Below, in pieces: positions 61,180-64,000 of a stretch of DNA of 64,000 nucleotides. Position 1 is the stretch's first letter; each line of letters opens with the position of its first letter. The DNA comes from Sphaerimonospora cavernae (GTDB taxonomy: Bacteria; Actinomycetota; Actinomycetes; Streptosporangiales; Streptosporangiaceae). The position numbers were made by a program, and so were the translations under genes. Location: NCBI RefSeq assembly GCF_042435035.1, contig NZ_JBHMQT010000044.1, forward strand, positions 124,001 through 188,000. Direction: 5' to 3'. The notes beneath the pieces were generated by a model. That model saw only the letters and a list, made by a program, of their open reading frames with translations. It had not been told where the DNA came from and searched no databases.

Positions 61180-61649
61180 ACGGCGCTCCTCTGCGGAATG
61201 TGGGCGATGCAGGAGATCTCGATGAGCAGGTGGGGGTGGGGGAGTTGGTGGACCGCGACCGTGGTGCGGGCGGGGCCGTTCTCGTCGAAATACTCTCCGT
61301 AGACCTCGTTGTAGCCGCCGAAGTCGTTCATGTTGACGAGATAGCTGGACACGTTGACGACGTCCGTGAGGTCTCCGCCCGCCGCCGCGAGCAGGTCGCG
61401 GATGTTCTCGATGACCGCCCTGGTCTGCTCGCGGATGTCCAGCGTGGTCGTGCCCATGGCGTCCGCGCTCGCCCCGGCGAAGGAGCCGTCGGGGCGGCGG
61501 GAGCTGGTGCCGGAGACGAACACGAAGTCGCCCGCCCTCCTGACGTGGGGGAACCTGCCGCGTGGAGCGGCCTTGCCCCGGACGAGCAGCGCGTCGTTCG
61601 TCTGGCCGTTCGTCTGGCCGTTCGTCTGGGCGTTCGTCTGGGCGTTCAT
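61176..61649 (-). CDS. RidA-family 2-aminomuconate deaminase
   Basis: 157 residues; ATG at 61649 overlaps the decarboxylase stop. The N-terminus has four NAQT/NGQT repeats encoded by a 12-bp tandem repeat, then a YjgF/RidA domain: GRFPHVRRAGDFVFVSGTSSRRPDG, TLDIREQTRAVIENIRDLLAAAGGDLTDVVNVSSYLVNMNDFGGYNEVYGEYF and RTTVAVHQLPHPHLLIEISCIAHI. In this gene context the likely reaction is 2-aminomuconate to 4-oxalocrotonate plus ammonia, as in nitrobenzoate/aminophenol pathways; generic enamine deamination is the alternative. Confidence 0.88.
   Translation of the reverse strand: MNAQTNAQTNGQTNGQTNDALLVRGKAAPRGRFPHVRRAGDFVFVSGTSSRRPDGSFAGASADAMGTTTLDIREQTRAVIENIRDLLAAAGGDLTDVVNVSSYLVNMNDFGGYNEVYGEYFDENGPARTTVAVHQLPHPHLLIEISCIAHIPQRSAV
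61595..61642 (-). repeat. 12-bp tandem repeat (4 units) in the RidA-type gene
   Basis: Four units of CGTTCGTCTGGC/G at 61595-61642 on the + strand encode the (N[AG]QT) repeats at the protein N-terminus. Copy-number changes would keep the frame. Confidence 0.85.
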
Positions 61650-62395
61650 CGTGTCGTCACCTCCGCACGGCCGAGACCCGCGGCGCTCACACGGACGTGG
61701 GTGCCGGCGGGAAGCGGGATGGCCGCCGTCGCGGCGCCCGCGAGGATGACCCACCCCGGCTGCAGCTCGATCCCGGCGGCTTCGGCCAGGCGGGCGGCGG
61801 CGACCAGCGACCGCATCGGGTCGCCGAGAATGGCCGCCGACGAGCCACTCGCGACGGTACGGCCGTCGATCTCCAGCAGCATGCCCACGTTGCCGACATC
61901 TCTGGGCCTGTGCCAGGGGCCGAGACCGAAGCCGGCGGCCGAGGCGTTGTCCGCGATGACGTCGGGCAGGGTGAAGCTGAAGCCTTCGTAACGGGAGTCG
62001 AGCACCTCATAGCCCACCGCGATCCCGCCGACGGCGTCGACCGCGTCGGCGGGAGTGCGCACCGGCCGATCGATCAGGAACGCGATCTCCGGCTCGATGC
62101 GCGGATGGATCAGATCGGCGGTGTCCACGTGGGACTCGATCAGCATGGCGTCGGTGAGCAGGCCCCAGATGACGTCGTCGACGCCCATCTGGACCATCTT
62201 GGCGCGGCTGGTGAACCCCATCTTGACGCCGATGAGGGACTCGCCGCGTGCCAGGCGCCGCTCGATCACCGCCCGCTGCACCTCGTACGCGGAGGGCACG
62301 TCGAGCGCGGCGGCGTCGGTGAGCCTGGGGACCGCGCGACGGTTCAGCGCCGCCTTGTCGAGGATCTCGGCGAACGAGTCCAGGTGCGGGTTCAC
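61646..62395 (-). CDS. 4-Oxalocrotonate decarboxylase
   Basis: 249 residues; GTG at 62395 overlaps the hydratase stop (GTGA), with AGGAGG upstream. Member of the hydratase/decarboxylase family: IGVKMGFTSRAKMVQMGVDDVIWGLLTDAML, the metal-binding RIEPEIAFLIDRPV and YEVLDSRYEGFSFTLPDVIADNASAAGFGLG. Converts 2-oxo-3-hexenedioate (4-oxalocrotonate) to 2-oxopent-4-enoate. It pairs physically with the hydratase in known pathways, and here the two genes are coupled. No tautomerase gene is visible nearby. Confidence 0.92.
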   Translation of the reverse strand: MNPHLDSFAEILDKAALNRRAVPRLTDAAALDVPSAYEVQRAVIERRLARGESLIGVKMGFTSRAKMVQMGVDDVIWGLLTDAMLIESHVDTADLIHPRIEPEIAFLIDRPVRTPADAVDAVGGIAVGYEVLDSRYEGFSFTLPDVIADNASAAGFGLGPWHRPRDVGNVGMLLEIDGRTVASGSSAAILGDPMRSLVAAARLAEAAGIELQPGWVILAGAATAAIPLPAGTHVRVSAAGLGRAEVTTR

Positions 62396-63195
62396 ATGTC
62401 CTCCTGGGGAGCGGGCGCCTCGTGGGCGAAGGCCGTGCGCACGTCGCCGAGCCCGTCGATGCGCGCTTCGAGCACGTCGCCGGGCGCGACGGGGACGACC
62501 GGCCCGAGTGCCCCGGTCAGCACGGTGTCTCCGGCCTGGAGCGGACGGCCGATCCTGGCCAGCGTGTCGGCCAGCCACACCGCCGCGTGGAGCGGGTGCC
62601 CGAGGCAGGCCGCGCCGACGCCGGTCGACACCTGCTCGCCGCCCCGCTCGATGACCATCCCGGCCAGCCGCAGGTCCACGTCGCGCAGCGGCACCGGGCG
62701 GGTGCCGAGGACGTACATGCCGGCGGAGGCGTTGTCCGCGACCGTGTCGGCCAGGGTGATGTCCCAGCCGCGGATGCGACTGCCCACGATCTCGATCGCG
62801 GGCAGCGCGAAGGCCGTCGCGCGGATCACGTCGGCGACCGTGTGCCGTTCGTACGTCAGGTCGTGTTCCAGCACGAGTGCGACCTCGGCCTCGGCGCGGG
62901 GCTGCAGCACCGCGCCGACGGGGATCTCCTCGCCGTCCGGTACGGCCATGTCGGCGAAGAGCATGCCGAAGTCCGGCGAGTCCACCCCCAGTTGCCGCTG
63001 CACCGCCGCGCTGGTCAGTCCGATCTTGCGACCGGTCAGGCGGCGCCCCTCCGACAGCCACCGCTGGGTGATCAGGTCCTGTACGGCATAGGCGGCGTCC
63101 GCGCCGTCGATCAGGTCGCGCACCGGTTCACAGGGGCTGCCGGACGCGTACGCCTCCAGCAGCCGCGACGCCGCGGCCTGGTGTCTTTCTGTCAC
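62392..63195 (-). CDS. 2-Oxopent-4-enoate hydratase
   Basis: 267 residues; GTG at 63195 with GAGGAC upstream. Same superfamily as the decarboxylase: RRLTGRKIGLTSAAVQRQLGVDSPDFGMLFADMAV, metal ligands in LQPRAEAEVALVLEHDL, and PAIEIVGSRIRGWDITLADTVADNASAGMYVLG. Adds water to 2-oxopent-4-enoate giving 4-hydroxy-2-oxovalerate. 8 bases after the aldehyde dehydrogenase. The aldolase that should follow in the pathway is not in the window. Confidence 0.93.
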   Translation of the reverse strand: MTERHQAAASRLLEAYASGSPCEPVRDLIDGADAAYAVQDLITQRWLSEGRRLTGRKIGLTSAAVQRQLGVDSPDFGMLFADMAVPDGEEIPVGAVLQPRAEAEVALVLEHDLTYERHTVADVIRATAFALPAIEIVGSRIRGWDITLADTVADNASAGMYVLGTRPVPLRDVDLRLAGMVIERGGEQVSTGVGAACLGHPLHAAVWLADTLARIGRPLQAGDTVLTGALGPVVPVAPGDVLEARIDGLGDVRTAFAHEAPAPQEDM

Positions 63196-63203
63196 GGATG
63201 TCC

Positions 63204-64000
63204 TCAAATCTTGACGCACACGTTGACGGGTTCCGAGAAGAAGTCGAGCGAGTATTCGCCACCCTCGCGTCCGATGCCGGACGCCTTCACACCTCCGAAG
63301 GGGGTGCGCAGATCCCGGAGATTCCAGCAGTTGACCCACACGATCCCGGCCTCCACCCGCGGAGCCACGCGGTGGGCGCGGGACAGGTCGGTGGTCCACA
63401 CCGTGGCGGCCAGGCCGTACGGGCTGTCGTTGGCCAGCCGAACCGCCTCGTCTTCGTCGTCGAACGGCGCCACATGGCAGACGGGCCCGAAGATCTCCTC
63501 GCGGACGGTTCTGGCGGTCTGGGGCAGCCCGGTGAGCACGGTCGGCTCGACGTGGAACCCGCCGTCACGCCCGTCGCCGAAGCTCGGCACCCCGCCACCG
63601 GCGACCACCGTGGCGCCCTCCTCGACGGCGAGGCGGTAGTACGACAGCACCTTGTCGCGATGCTCAGCCGAGATCATCGGGCCGTAGTCCTTCAGCGCGC
63701 GTACGCGCTCGGCCAGGGCGTCGACGAACTCCTCGAAGCGGGGGCGCTGCACATAGACACGCTCGGTGCACAGGCAGATCTGGCCCGAGTGGGTGAAGCT
63801 CGACCGGACGGTCCCCTCGACCGCCTCGGCGAGGTCGGCGTCGGCGAAGACCAGGGCGGCGTTCTTGCCGCCGAGTTCGAAGGAGACCGGTGTGATGTGG
63901 TCGGCCGCGCTGCGCATGATGGCGGTCCCGGTGGCGGACGCGCCGGTGAAGGCGATCGCGTCGACGCCCGGGTGGGATGTGAGGTGCTCGCCCGCCGCGT
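63204..64000 (-). CDS. 2-Aminomuconate (2-hydroxymuconate) semialdehyde dehydrogenase, C-terminal half (5' end outside window)
   Basis: About 265 residues are visible, running off the right edge. It begins AAGEHLTSHPGVDAIAFTGA (NAD-domain turn), then SFELGGKNAALVFADADL with the general-base Glu, HSGQICLC with the nucleophilic Cys, EEIFGPVCHVAPFDDEDEAV, and PFGGVKASGIGREGGEYSLDFFSEPVNVCVKI. It oxidises 2-aminomuconate semialdehyde to 2-aminomuconate. It is the intact counterpart of the truncated dehydrogenase at 57455-57775. First visible gene of its operon, so the promoter lies beyond the window. Confidence 0.93.
   Translation of the reverse strand, partial: AAGEHLTSHPGVDAIAFTGASATGTAIMRSAADHITPVSFELGGKNAALVFADADLAEAVEGTVRSSFTHSGQICLCTERVYVQRPRFEEFVDALAERVRALKDYGPMISAEHRDKVLSYYRLAVEEGATVVAGGGVPSFGDGRDGGFHVEPTVLTGLPQTARTVREEIFGPVCHVAPFDDEDEAVRLANDSPYGLAATVWTTDLSRAHRVAPRVEAGIVWVNCWNLRDLRTPFGGVKASGIGREGGEYSLDFFSEPVNVCVKI

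Overview
The window is high-GC actinobacterial DNA. Gene content and order (rplL, two Mce-associated-type membrane proteins, rpoB, rpoC, then the str, S10, spc and alpha operons and rplM-rpsI), many GTG/TTG starts and a class I lysyl-tRNA synthetase fit a filamentous actinomycete. Streptosporangiaceae (Nonomuraea, Microbispora or Streptosporangium type) is my best guess, made from protein wording and order and not from a database search.

Region 1 (1-39.7 kb) is the main transcription and translation supercluster on the + strand. It holds the end of rplL with its terminator, two small single-pass membrane proteins, rpoB-rpoC ending in a perfect 18-bp terminator, rpsL-rpsG-fusA-tuf behind a clear promoter, the S10 operon (rpsJ to rpsQ), the spc operon (rplN to rplO), secY-adk, map, a DUF1707 protein, infA-rpmJ-rpsM-rpsK-rpsD-rpoA-rplQ with a terminator, and truA. 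Three minus-strand envelope/secreted proteins (two Pro-rich single-pass paralogues and a CAP-domain protein) separate truA from rplM-rpsI-glmM. Many junctions are TGATG/GTGA overlaps. Between rplP and rpmC lies a decayed second copy of the rplP 3' end.

Region 2 (39.7-45.5 kb) has purC and class I lysS on the minus strand and a secreted GH20 hexosaminidase with PKD-like and beta-helix-like C-terminal domains on the plus strand.

Region 3 (45.5-57.8 kb) is one tightly packed minus-strand operon. In transcription order it holds a truncated aldehyde dehydrogenase remnant, a cytosine-deaminase-like amidohydrolase, kynurenine formamidase, tryptophan 2,3-dioxygenase, an oligopeptide/nickel-type ABC importer (lipoprotein, permease, fused permease-ATPase, ATPase), an LLM-family flavin/F420 enzyme, a BMP/PnrA-like protein without signal peptide, and a CynX/NimT-type MFS exporter.

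Region 4 (58.0-64.0 kb) is a second minus-strand operon. It encodes a 2-aminomuconate semialdehyde dehydrogenase (cut by the window end), 2-oxopent-4-enoate hydratase, 4-oxalocrotonate decarboxylase, a RidA-type 2-aminomuconate deaminase, 3-hydroxyanthranilate 3,4-dioxygenase, ACMS decarboxylase, a relic of acetaldehyde dehydrogenase, and kynureninase. Regions 3 and 4 together encode most of tryptophan breakdown through kynurenine, 3-hydroxyanthranilate and 2-aminomuconate to 4-hydroxy-2-oxovalerate. Kynurenine 3-monooxygenase and the final aldolase are not in the window, and the acetaldehyde dehydrogenase is present only as a wreck. The most novel material is the region 3 operon, in which the first two kynurenine-pathway enzymes are translationally linked to an importer, an LLM enzyme and an amidohydrolase whose common substrate is unknown.
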